Below are positions 13,230 through 22,885 of a DNA stretch of 64,000 bases, one piece after another. Made by a program: the position numbers and the translations under genes. Numbering within the stretch: position 1 is the first letter of the stretch; the number at the start of each line of letters is the position of its first letter. This DNA comes from Chrysoporthe austroafricana (Eukaryota; Ascomycota; Sordariomycetes; Diaporthales; Cryphonectriaceae): contig JYIP02000002.1 of the NCBI GenBank assembly GCA_001051155.2, positions 5,065,315 through 5,129,314 of the forward strand. The letters are read 5' to 3'. The notes below the pieces were generated by a model. That model saw only the letters and a list, made by a program, of their open reading frames with translations, did not search any database and was not told the origin of the DNA.

Positions 13230-15530
13230 TCAAGTCTGTGACGTTGTTCCTGTCGGGCCCATCGAGCCCTGCGTGAGGTTGCTGAATAAAGCCATATCCA
13301 CCCCCTGTAGAGCCCAGTCATCCACGTCGGCAGCTAGGCCAGGCACGAGAAGCTGCGGCTCCTGTGCACGGCCGGCGTCGAGAGACGGTGTTCCTGGGTC
13401 CCAAGCTGCCGCCTCAGAATGCTGGGACGGGGCAGCTGCGTGAAGCAACGACGGGACGGCTTGCCAGTCACTGTTGAGAGGCTGTACGTTGCTAAACGCA
13501 TAACCAGTGGGCGGTGAGAGGGGCTCGCATAGGATGGCAAGGCCGGCGTCAGCTGCTTGCGAAGCTGATGTGTCACCGGGCACGGTCTCGGAGAGCGTTC
13601 TGCTCGGCTGGCCGCTGTCGGTGCTGGCAGGCTGGTGCTCAATCTTAATGGTCCCAAAATACGGGATCTCGATCCGCAGGACGCTGGATGGTGCGTCGGC
13701 GCCGCTGCGAGGCTTGGGCTCGTGCTGATCGTCCTCCGCAGAAGCAGTGGCCTGGTAGCAGAGACCCCTAGCAGAGTTGTCCTCGATATCGAGGAGTGGC
13801 CCAAGGATGCTAGCGATCTTGCGGGCGACGGCGTCCTTCTCCTTCGCCGCCGCCGCCTCCATGATCTCGAGGGTGCGCTCGAGCAGCCCGCGGTCGCTCA
13901 GCCGCTGGTGCTGGAGCGACTGGAAGACGCCGAGGGTGTTGTTGTCGTTGGCCCTCTGCTGGCGGCGGGCCTCGATGTGCGAGAGGCACAGCGTCGTGCT
14001 GGCGATGAAGGCGATGAAGTCGATGCCGCGGCAGTACGCAGCAGGCGAGCCCGCGCCCGCGCCGCGGAAGGACACGAACTGCGCCACGATGTCGCGGCTG
14101 GCGCTGGCTGCGGTCATCTTGCTGTACTCGACGCCCGCGCCGGCGGGACACGGCGGCAGCAGCACGTACGGCAGGTGGAGCTGCACCAGGAGGTGCCGGT
14201 GCGTGAACTGGCCCACGAGGCGGAGCGACTCGTCGAACGCCCCCGCATCGTCGTCGTCGTCGTCATCGCCGGCGAGCGCAGCCGGCCCGGGCACCGCCAG
14301 CCACCATTTCGGCGGCATCAGCGCCGCGGCCTCCTGAAGCATCGCGTCGACCTCGCGCGTCGCGGCGGGGTCGGTCCGCTCGGCGCCGCGGCGCCGCAGG
14401 ATGCGCCCGCCCGCCGCCGCCATCACGCGCTCCATGCGCTCCAGCGCGGCGCACCGCGCCAGCGCCTCCGGCCGCGCAAAGGCGTCGTCGTCCGCCGAGC
14501 CCGCCGGCAGGCCGAGCATCAGCGAGAGGTACCGGTCCGAGAAGATGAGCCGGCACCACATGTACTCCGGATCGATGCGGCAGCGGGTCTCGGCCTCGAG
14601 GAGGGCGCCGCCTCCGCCCCCGGCGTGCAGCCCGAGCATCTGCGCCAGGGCCATGGCCCGCCGGTTCGCCAGCCAGGCGCGCCGGAGGCGCCCGGCGTTG
14701 TTCAGGAACATGCTCTCCAGCATGACGCACTCGACGCCCTCGAGCGAGCCGAGGAGCTCGTCGTTGCTCGTCACGAGCCTGGAGGCAGCGTCCACGGCGC
14801 GCGACATCACCGCGCGATAGTCCGCACCCAGGCCGGCCAGCCTCCCGGCCTCTCCGGAGCGGACGCCCTGCAGGAGGGTGCCGAGCAGCAGGAGCCGCCG
14901 GGCGATGAGGACCGGGTGGGAGCCCGGCGGGGGCAGCTGGAGGAGGCGTCTCGGCGAGGCCATCTGCTTGGAGAAGAAGTCCGCGTACGGCAGGCAGACA
15001 ACGCCGTGGAACAAGACCGAGAGACTGACCGGGACGCTCAGTATCAGGTCGAGGTCGTCCGCGCTCGGCCACGCCGCGAGGAGAGCGCGGGAAATCTCCT
15101 CAAGGCTGCCAGCTGCCAGGCTCTGCACATCGCCGCCAGCCGACTCAGACAACGCGCCGCTCTGGCGGTCCTCGGGATCGCCCTGCTCAACACGTCAGAC
15201 GACCGCACAACCCAAAGCGCCCACGGCAGTCCTCACAGCTTGCTCCGCCCCGTCGGCAGCGCGCCCCCTGACCAGCTGCTCGACCAGCGACTCCACGCGG
15301 CGCAGCCGATCGCCCCTCCTGCCCGCCGCCGCCGCCGCCGCCGCCGGGGCGGGCTCGTCATGGAACGCCTGGCTGACGCACCTGGTGCGGCGGCTCCTGC
15401 ACCCGTCGCAGACGGCCGCCGCCGGTGCCGCGAAGGTGCACCGGACCTTGCGCCGCTTGCACTCCCAGCAGCTCTGCGTGCCCCTGCGGATCTTCCGCCG
15501 CTCGGGCGGCCGCGGCGCTGTTTCTGGCAT
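13230..15530 (-). CDS. Zn(2)Cys(6) transcription factor
   Basis: This is a fungal binuclear zinc cluster regulator of unknown target. Exons are 15237-15530 and 13230-15182, with a 54-nt intron, giving 748 aa. The six cysteines at residues 21, 24, 31, 41, 44 and 51 fit CX2CX6CX9CX2CX6C exactly, with the basic KRRK run between them. A short Arg/Leu-rich segment (about residues 68-86) could be the dimerising coiled coil. The rest resembles the fungal-specific transcription factor domain (for example a FTHRHLLVQLHLPY segment), then an acidic, Pro/Ser-rich C-terminal tail that could activate transcription. An upstream in-frame ATG at 15644 would add 38 residues with no zinc-cluster character, so the ATG at 15530 was preferred. 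It is divergently paired with the NmrA-like oxidoreductase, a layout often seen for a regulator and its target. Confidence 0.9.
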
Positions 15531-15965
15531 CTCGTCAGCTTGGTGTCTTTCTGTCTTGTCGGCAACCCGTAGAGGCAGGCCGAAAAGTTGCTGGTGCAGG
15601 CGAGAAAGGGAGGCCGCTGAAATGCGGTGGGCTTCAATGTACATGTTAGAGTCGCCCGAGCACTCGTCCGCCGCGGCGGAGAATCGCGGCTCCTAAATAA
15701 GCACCGGCGGATTCAGACAGCAGCCCTCTTATAAACTCCGCCGCGGACGACACCTCCTCAAGGCCAGCCATATGCATCAATGCTACTTGGATTACCAGAA
15801 TATTTAATATATTTATACACCTTCATGCCTGAAGGGGCCAGGTCGATATCAATGACCAGGAGGCACGCTCTGTGCCTTGTGAGGAACGTATCCTTTAGCA
15901 TTGCACCACTTTCGTAGTTCACTACTTCTGACCAGTAACTTCTCATTATCCCAAAACTTTTCACA
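15531..15965. promoter_or_regulatory. Divergent promoter with two CGG-rich palindromic sites
   Basis: This 435-bp region is shared by the Zn2Cys6 regulator (-) and the NmrA-like gene (+). A perfect 14-nt palindrome, TCCGCCGCGGCGGA, lies at 15667-15680. An 11-nt related site, TCCGCCGCGGA, lies at 15737-15747, so the first ten bases recur 70 bp apart. Zn2Cys6 proteins commonly bind paired CGG triplets, so these are candidate operators. A TATA-like ATAAA follows at 15731. Confidence 0.45.
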
Positions 15966-17216
15966 ATGGTCAAGGTCGCCGTGGCTGGTGGTTCTGGACG
16001 TGTGTAGAGCCCACTATTGGAATGCTAGCATCACGGCTGATTCGAATGCAGAGGTGTCCCGAGAGGTCATCGACGCTCTCATAGCGTCACAGAAACACGA
16101 AATAATTATACTAAGCCGGAGAGTAAGGGAGATTCTGGAGGGCCGAATCTGTTTACGGTCCTCTAGTGCTAACCCCTTGTGCAGGAGAGCCCGGGGACAC
16201 CCATTGCAGCGGGGATTGAGTGGAAGTGCGTTGACTACGACGACAAAGGATGCCTAGTTGAGAGCCTCAGAGGAGTCCACACTCTGCTGTCTTTCGTTCA
16301 GCTCCTCTCAGATCCCGACCAAAAGTCGCAGAAGAACCTCATCGACGCCGCCATCAGCGCGGGCGTAAAACGGTTTGCGCCGAGCGAATATGGATGGTAA
16401 CGGTCCGACCGGCGCAATTCTAGAGAAACAGCTAACGGAATGCAAAGCAAGGGGACGGAAGACATGGCTTGGTGGCAGGGAAAGCAGAAGATCAGAGAAT
16501 ACCTAGAAGAGGTGAACGCGGATGGAGATGTGAGTATTCCCTATTGATCCTAATACTGGCTTCAGTCCGACTCCTCGTTACTAGGTTCTCGAGTACACGC
16601 TGTTTCAGCCCGGTCTCTTCCTGAACTACCTGGCCTTTCCGTATAAGACGGCCAAGCATCTCGACCCCCTCCAGTCCGTCTTCGACTTCCAGAATTGTCG
16701 TGCGATTGTTGTGGAAGGCCACGAGGACGCCATCATGACTCTGACGACTGTGTCGGACCTCGCCGCGGTCGTGGCTCGAGCGGTCGAATATAACGGCAGG
16801 TGGCCCACGGTAGGCGGGATCCGAGGCAACAGACTCACCCTCGCGGAGATCCTCGAGGTCGGTCGAAGGGTGCGAGGTGAGGACGCGGCCCCGCACTGCC
16901 GATATGCGGCGGAGGGATAGATGGATCTTTTCTTCGTTGACACATTGCTACAGGACGGCCCTTTACGGTGGACAAGGTCAAGGTCGAGGATCTCATTGCC
17001 GGGAAGCTGGAGACGTCGTGGGGCCTAACTGCGGTCCACCAGGCGGTCTCGGCGGATCAAGCATCAGCTATGCTTAAGGCAGTATCCATCGGTGTCCTCC
17101 TGAGCAGCTTGAAGGGCGCGTGGGACTCGTCGGACGAGCTGAACCAGATATTCCCAGAGTATGTTTTCACCCCAGCTGAGGACTTCCTCGCAAAGGTGTG
17201 GCAGGACAAGCCATGA
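15966..17216 (+). CDS. NmrA-like / isoflavone-reductase-like NAD(P)-dependent oxidoreductase
   Basis: This is a Rossmann-fold protein of the atypical short-chain dehydrogenase group that includes NmrA and plant isoflavone reductases. Six exons are read: 15966-15999, 16052-16122, 16185-16396, 16448-16529, 16585-16876 and 16954-17216. All phases close, giving 317 aa. The N-terminus VAVAGGSGQVSREV is the nucleotide-binding loop. A conserved SEYG motif follows a segment ending FAP, and FQPGLFLNYLA is a family hallmark in the middle. The fourth intron-exon junction uses AAAG as acceptor, which is weak, and it puts a Cys where most relatives have Thr or Trp after SEYG. Its substrate cannot be told. 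It could be an enzyme controlled by the adjacent zinc-cluster factor, or a redox-sensing regulator. Confidence 0.85.
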
Positions 17217-17807
17217 AGGGCGGAAACTGGGAGGGATTCTGAGCGATGTCACGACTATGCCGGTCAAGGAGGATTCGAAGGACCCGGTTCTTGTACTTGA
17301 ACCAGGACCTATTGACCTCAGTAGAAGCTGTCCCGCTGTACGGCAATGCTAAGTGTGTTTATCTTGATCGCGAAAAAGAAGTGATAGGGAAACTTTGTTC
17401 TGACTTCTTGAAACACCAGTTTCAAAAGAAATTCGGCTGTTGATTTGTTGTGGGGGTCATATTCTTTAGCCTAGTGACATGAGGCATGCGTTTCTCAGAG
17501 ACCATAATTCCACGCTCTGAGACATTTATAGGTTGATGAACAACGTACATCTTCTGGTGGGCTCTGACTGAGGAGGATATTCCATGCAAATATCAGCCTA
17601 TCAGAGAGTGATAATTTTTAAGTGTCACTAAAGCTTTGGTATTAAGTGTTATATACGTAGCGGTAATTATCAAGTAATTATAGGTCGTCAACCTCAACCA
17701 CTCACTGTGGTTAGATCAGATAGCTGGGGTGCCTAGGACATAACACCGAGATCACAGCACAAGGCACTCAGTTGAGGCCATCTGAATCATATCCCCAGTT
17801 GTGACAA
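17217..17807. other. AT-richer intergenic region, no gene seen
   Basis: This gap lies between the convergent NmrA-like gene and the ankyrin-subtilase gene. Base composition becomes clearly lower in GC here than in the flanking housekeeping genes. No coding, RNA or repeat feature is supported. Confidence 0.6.
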
Positions 17808-20800
17808 CTACCCACCACGTTCTCTCTCTGGCAGAATTAGCGGATACCCCTCGCCTCTTGCGTTCTCCCCAAAGACCACCCACGGCCTCACGTATTTTGT
17901 GTTGGTCTTCTTCTCTCTGCCTTTCATCTCGTTGAACATGTCTCTCACCTTATCGGCTCTCTTCGCCCTCACAACGTCCTCGCCGTCCAACTGACAACAG
18001 GACAAGATCAGCGACGCCACTCCCGCTGCAATCGCCGTCGCCACAGAGCTCCCGGATATTTCCTCCCGGAACTCGGATCCCTGGAGACTCTCGTAGATGA
18101 TCCTCTCGCCCTGGAAGTAGAACTCGGTGTCAGAGCTGGCGTAATGGGTCGGCACGCCGTTCTGGTCGCAGGCAGCGACGCCCATGGTGCCACGATACTT
18201 GGCGGGCCACACGTCGGGTTTGTTCTCTCCCTCGTCCGCCGTGCTGGCAACCATGACAATCCCATTGAATTCTGCTTCTCGTATGGCAGTTTCCAGCTCG
18301 GTGTTGGAATAGTTCAAGGCGAAGCTCATCGATATAACGTCCACCTCCATCTTCGTGACCCATTTCACAGCCTGCATGTTTGTTAGAACTTTAATATACG
18401 TCCGGGGTTACTGCGTTCATATACCTACATTGGTGACGGCGCCAATCGTGATGTCATTCTTGTGATCGCCAACTTTTGCAATGTAAAGCTGACAACAAGG
18501 ATCAATAGCAGAGACGAGTTTGGCCATCTGGGTCCCATGGCTGTCGGCGGACAACCACCAATGGCTATCACCTGTCTCGGAGAACGTTTCGCCCACTGAA
18601 TCGATGATCTTGTTAGGGCCGAACTCGCTTTCGTCAACACCTGTGTCGATAATTGCCACCTTGACTCGGCGAGGCCTTTTGTTTTTGTTCGCGGTCTTCA
18701 TCCGCCTCTTATGGATCCCGTGGTACGCAGACACGAACTCCTTCAGCCTGATAACTGTGCGGGCACTGCATGTCCATTAGCTATCTCTCTGTTTCGTAGG
18801 GTGGGGTGATTCTTAATTACTCTCGAGCCACTGGACCCCTCTGGTCTTCTGTTCTCGTTGGGCTAGCGGTGGTCCAGGAAGCGCAGTCTACAGTAAACGG
18901 CGGGCGATCGTGGATTTGGCCATTTGAACTCTTGGATTGTAGCCGTCGATCCACGGAGCCAGGGCTCCATACGTTCTTGAGCCAATCGTTCATCTCTTTT
19001 CTCTGTTCCTCTGTCCGTTCGGGCCCAATACCGTCCTACATAAGACATGAGTCACGTTGCTCAGTGGAGAAGGAGGGCGGCAATATTATACTGACTTTGA
19101 TGATAACAATATGAATTTCCCTTGCCTGGCAGTAAAACTTATCAGATCTCAGTATCAGAGGATATGAAGCTCTAATGACTTACACCCAGCTTACTGATTC
19201 CATCGGCACCCATCCAGTGACAAAGGGGTGTCCAGCTGCCACTGGAATAGAGATGCAGTATCTGAACATTTTTGGCGGCTTTCTCCACCGTTCGGATAGA
19301 TAGGTCAACCCTTTTCCAGTCGAGCTCCTCAATGTCTATACCTTCGGTGGCCTCCTCAATGACCTCTTCGGCATGAGGCTGGTAGTGCGAGTCAAGGATG
19401 TGAAGCTTGAGGACCTTTCGGACACCTTTCACTAGCCGTAGCCATTGAAGAACATACTTGACTTCCTGCCCGTGGAGATCCAGTATCTTTTCTGCACATC
19501 GATGGCGGCGGGTATGATCCAGGTCTGGAAACGAGACATACTGCAAGCACGGCTGGAATTCCACATTGTAATATTGGCTTCGGAGAGGGCCGTTGTCCTT
19601 AAATTACCCGTTAGGAATCTGATTGTATTAGGATATGATATGGTTTCTTACTTGTGCATTGTTCGTCATGGAGTTAGCGTGGCTTTTGCTCTTCAGTGCC
19701 TTGACCTCTTCTGCTGCAGCTTTGACAAATTGAACAAACCACGACCAGTTCCGACTACTGGTCACATTCAACTCAAGACAGGCTTCTTTTCGTACTAGGA
19801 GGGGTATCAGCCTCTTTTCTTTGTTATGTTTTCAAGCATTCCCTACCATCTCCTGGCAGGCGTGAGCTACGCAGCTTGGTAAGTATCGTTGTAGGGAGAA
19901 CTTACCATGGTCGCTCGGCCAACAGGACTTTACGTCTCTAGGTTTCAGACGCCTCACCACATGCTCCAGAAGGATATCTCTGATCTCTTTTGCCACATCG
20001 TGTTGCCTGCGAAGTACTGCCGGGCTCTTCTTCTTGACCTTTGGCATGTTCTTTTTCTCATCCCTTTCTGTCTGTGCGGTAGCTTCAAACTCTTTGACTT
20101 TTATGTCCGCTGCTCTATACTTCTCGACAGCAATCTCAGCCGTGGATGCCACCTCGTCCAGACTCTTGAAAATGTCTGGATACACCTCAAGGAGAAAGCG
20201 TACGACGTCTTTTTGATGGCGCTCTATCGCCGCTCGAAGGATAACAACGTTGTTTGCAACACCAGGCTCCTTTTCCGTGAGAAAAGCCAACACCTGGACA
20301 TGGCCCGCCTGCGCGGCGCCCTGGAAAACGTTGAGGCTGAGCAGTTCCTCTACGCCGGCGTAGGTTTCCAGCAAAATTTTCAAATGATCTAAATTCCCGC
20401 TTGTGACAGCGTCCAGTACATGATCTTGTCGCTTTCCATCATCGTAGTTTGCGAACAATTCAATCAACCCTGTGTCGCGGATATAGATGGCAGTCTTAAG
20501 TGGCGTTTCCCCTTTCGTATTGTGTTCCTGCATCAATTCCTCGAGCATTTCTGGATCGTAATCCTCGATTGCAGTAATGACATCGCTGGCAATCTCCTCC
20601 GTGCCATAACGGCAGACTGCATGTAGTATGTCGTCCGTTTCATATCTACCGTGTTGAATAATCTCTGGCCTGTTCTCGAGGAATTTCTCGAGGATAACGC
20701 GATTTTGACTGGCTCCTCTGCTGAGACCATTTGGTTCGGGTGATGTAGCATTGGATACCGTTCCTGCGACTCTTTCCAGCCTCAGAAGCTCCTCCTTTCC

Positions 20801-21085
20801 CTTTTTGAACATTTCGATCAGCAGATCGAAAACGATTCCCGTGTCGTTTTCGAAATCATCATCCCCCTTGGTGTCTACGTCGGCGCGCCATAGCGAGATT
20901 GAACTAAAGAATGATCTCTTGGACTCCGGAATGCAGCTCAAGAACGTCAACTGAGTCGCAACGTCCCGTTCGACTTGTGTTAGATGACGGCCTAAATTCT
21001 GGACAGCCTCTTCGCTGTCATTTCCTGACAAAATCGACTTGATCTGGTCTAACGCTCCCGAAGAAGGCTCTTGATGTGCTCTCAT
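17808..21085 (-). CDS. Ankyrin-repeat subtilisin-like serine protease (peptidase S8), catalytic triad intact
   Basis: This multidomain protein is predicted to be intracellular. Seven exons are read on the complement: 19906-21085, 19652-19794, 19184-19597, 19096-19125, 18821-19035, 18429-18765 and 17808-18371. Every phase closes, giving 960 aa. The order is a helical N-terminus, degenerate ankyrin-type repeats (about residues 125-310), a charged coiled segment, a central linker domain containing LDWKRVDLSI and LHLYSSG, and a C-terminal S8 domain. Asp701 (IIDTGVD), His737 (DSHGTQMA) and Ser882 (SGSSVATA) form the triad. The usual oxyanion Asn aligns with Asp819 (ASTADEG). No signal peptide or pro-domain is seen, which argues against a secreted nutritional protease. 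It lies next to an uncharacterised gene and a catalytically dead relative. Many ascomycetes carry similar uncharacterised proteins; a role in self/non-self or stress signalling is only inference. Confidence 0.85.
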
Positions 21086-21578
21086 TTTCGCGGTGTCGAG
21101 GAAGCTGCTTCCGGCCGGACTCGTATCTGGAGCCTGATGGTGCTTCAGACGTATTTAGCAGCTTCGTCATCTCAACGTGCGGCGCAAGTTTAGGGTGATG
21201 GAGCGCCGGTGTACATAGTACTCGAAATAATTAAGCCGGCTTGAGTGTCACCAGAGTAAACGCATCAGGTTCGGTCTGGTCAGCCCCGCCCGCCGAAGGA
21301 AGAACCGGAGTGTTGTGGTTGGATCATCAACTGTGTCTGCCTGTCGGCTGACTGAGCTTGCTTCAACCGATGCAGTAATATTGGTAATTTTCACAATCTC
21401 ACCCACATCTAGCTAGTGCACACGACCTAAGTAATAGCTTTGTGCCACACTTTGTAGTATCGCAGGCGGCGGCCAATAATACGTGCATGCGACCCTTGTA
21501 TGTGCAGAATCGCTGGTGCTTGGTGCTTCTTCTATGCAGAATTAAAATGCTTGGTGATGAGCTGTTCAATTTGCTAGC
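21086..21578. other. Intergenic region upstream of ankyrin-subtilase gene
   Basis: A gap of 493 bp holds the presumed promoter of the minus-strand ankyrin-subtilase gene and the 3' end of the neighbouring minus-strand 333-aa gene. No further feature is supported. Confidence 0.55.
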
Positions 21579-22580
21579 CTAACTTGGGAGAAATGACTCG
21601 AGGTGGTATGCACTTGGGAGGTACAGGCCGTCGCCATCGTTTGTATCCTTTATCAGTGAGCCCAATGAGTTTTCGGATATTCCGTCCTGTTTCCCCTGCC
21701 GGGGTTTCTTCCCAGGGGAGAAGTTCACGGGATCATCAAGGGGGATATGCCGCAAGAAACGTGAAACGTCCCCGCCAAGCTGGCCTAGTCGGTACCTGAA
21801 ACTCCCATGGATCTCCATCTTGAAGATTCCGACAAAGTCGGCCAAGTTTTTCCGCTCGATAAGCATGGCGAGCCGGAAGACAGGAAGGACTCCGAGATTC
21901 TGGCTCCGGTTCTGCTCCAGAGTCCACCACACTGTATCATCAAGCGCGCTGTCCTCGTTGTAATGAACATTCGCGGAACCTTTGGCGAAGTACTGCTGTA
22001 GATGCGTTTCTGAGGTAGATGAGTTAGAAGAAACAGTGGTAGAGACCGGGCTGCCCCCGCTGACGCCGATCTGAGCATCCAGCCCGCGGCTTCTAGTGAT
22101 TGTAGCGTCTGTTTTATCCCAATGACGCGGGCGACGGAATGGCGCATAAGCAATGACCTCCGGCGCTGCTGGCTCGCCGGCATTCTTTGGGGATTCCTTG
22201 AATGTGAACGACGTGTGAACATAATCAAAAACATGTCCAGGCTTTGTGTGGAGCTGGTATTCGAGGACAAGAAGTGTTGCTGGGCGGGTTGGCTTGTCCT
22301 CGATCGTTTCCATGTGGCCATGAATGCAGGTGATGATGCGGACCGAAGTTTTAAAGTAGGAGTCAGCCCCTCGGTCGGTGATGACGGAGCGCTGTACCTC
22401 ATCCGGGGTCAGGTTGCGTGTTTTGAAAGCTCCGTCCGTCGCTGGTACGTCGTATGAGGGACATTCTCGACCATCCGCGTCCTCCAAGGACGACGGCTCA
22501 ATGAGATCTAGAGACATTGGAATTGTTGTCGCGTAGACAGTTGAGACCTGACCAAAGTCACCGGGCTGGCTCTGCCTCAT
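21579..22580 (-). CDS. Uncharacterised fungal protein (333 aa)
   Basis: This is an intact single-exon frame of 333 aa. An internal Met at 22517 is an alternative start. The protein has no signal peptide or membrane segment and reads as a soluble protein of mixed secondary structure. A Ser/Thr-rich linker (about residues 195-215) separates two halves. The C-terminal half contains a WW dipeptide in the segment DDTVWWTLEQN and ends with an IPLDDPVNFSPGK stretch. I recall comparable unannotated ascomycete proteins with a WW...DPV(N/L)F pattern, but know of no function. It lies between the active and the dead subtilase-like genes, head-to-head with the latter (305 bp between start codons), so it may be co-expressed with them. 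Confidence 0.75.
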   Translation of the reverse strand: MRQSQPGDFGQVSTVYATTIPMSLDLIEPSSLEDADGRECPSYDVPATDGAFKTRNLTPDEVQRSVITDRGADSYFKTSVRIITCIHGHMETIEDKPTRPATLLVLEYQLHTKPGHVFDYVHTSFTFKESPKNAGEPAAPEVIAYAPFRRPRHWDKTDATITRSRGLDAQIGVSGGSPVSTTVSSNSSTSETHLQQYFAKGSANVHYNEDSALDDTVWWTLEQNRSQNLGVLPVFRLAMLIERKNLADFVGIFKMEIHGSFRYRLGQLGGDVSRFLRHIPLDDPVNFSPGKKPRQGKQDGISENSLGSLIKDTNDGDGLYLPSAYHLESFLPS

Positions 22581-22885
22581 TTATAAACATCAGGGTACTG
22601 TCAGTGGCCTGTAAGACGGCAATAGAATACCAACCGCGACTCGCAAGACAATGAGTGGCCGAACCACCTAATGCGTGTGGCTGGCCTATCCGGAGAAGCT
22701 ACTGTACAATACCCCACCTTGGTGGGTTGCAACCGAGAAAGACCTGCTGAAATCCTTTTGCTTACATTAGATACGCTTGGCACCTTTCAGATAACCGAGT
22801 GAGTCGACCTCCCCTCAGCTCCAAACCCCTCAATATCTAACAGCCACTTTCCTAGGAACCGCTGCGCCTGAGAGAAGCGACGGCC
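22581..22885. promoter_or_regulatory. Short bidirectional promoter, 333-aa gene / pseudoprotease
   Basis: Only 305 bp separates the two divergent start codons, so the leaders and promoters of both genes must overlap or be shared. No known factor site stands out. Confidence 0.5.

Noticed and set aside
13635..15572. Long plus-strand open frame of 645 codons
   Set aside because: It is antisense to the Zn2Cys6 gene, whose zinc cluster and intron fit exactly. GC-rich third positions keep the opposite frame open, and its sequence is Arg/Ala/Gly-rich without motifs.
13230..17216. Secondary-metabolite gene cluster
   Set aside because: A regulator and one oxidoreductase occur, but no polyketide synthase, peptide synthetase, terpene synthase or transporter lies next to them.
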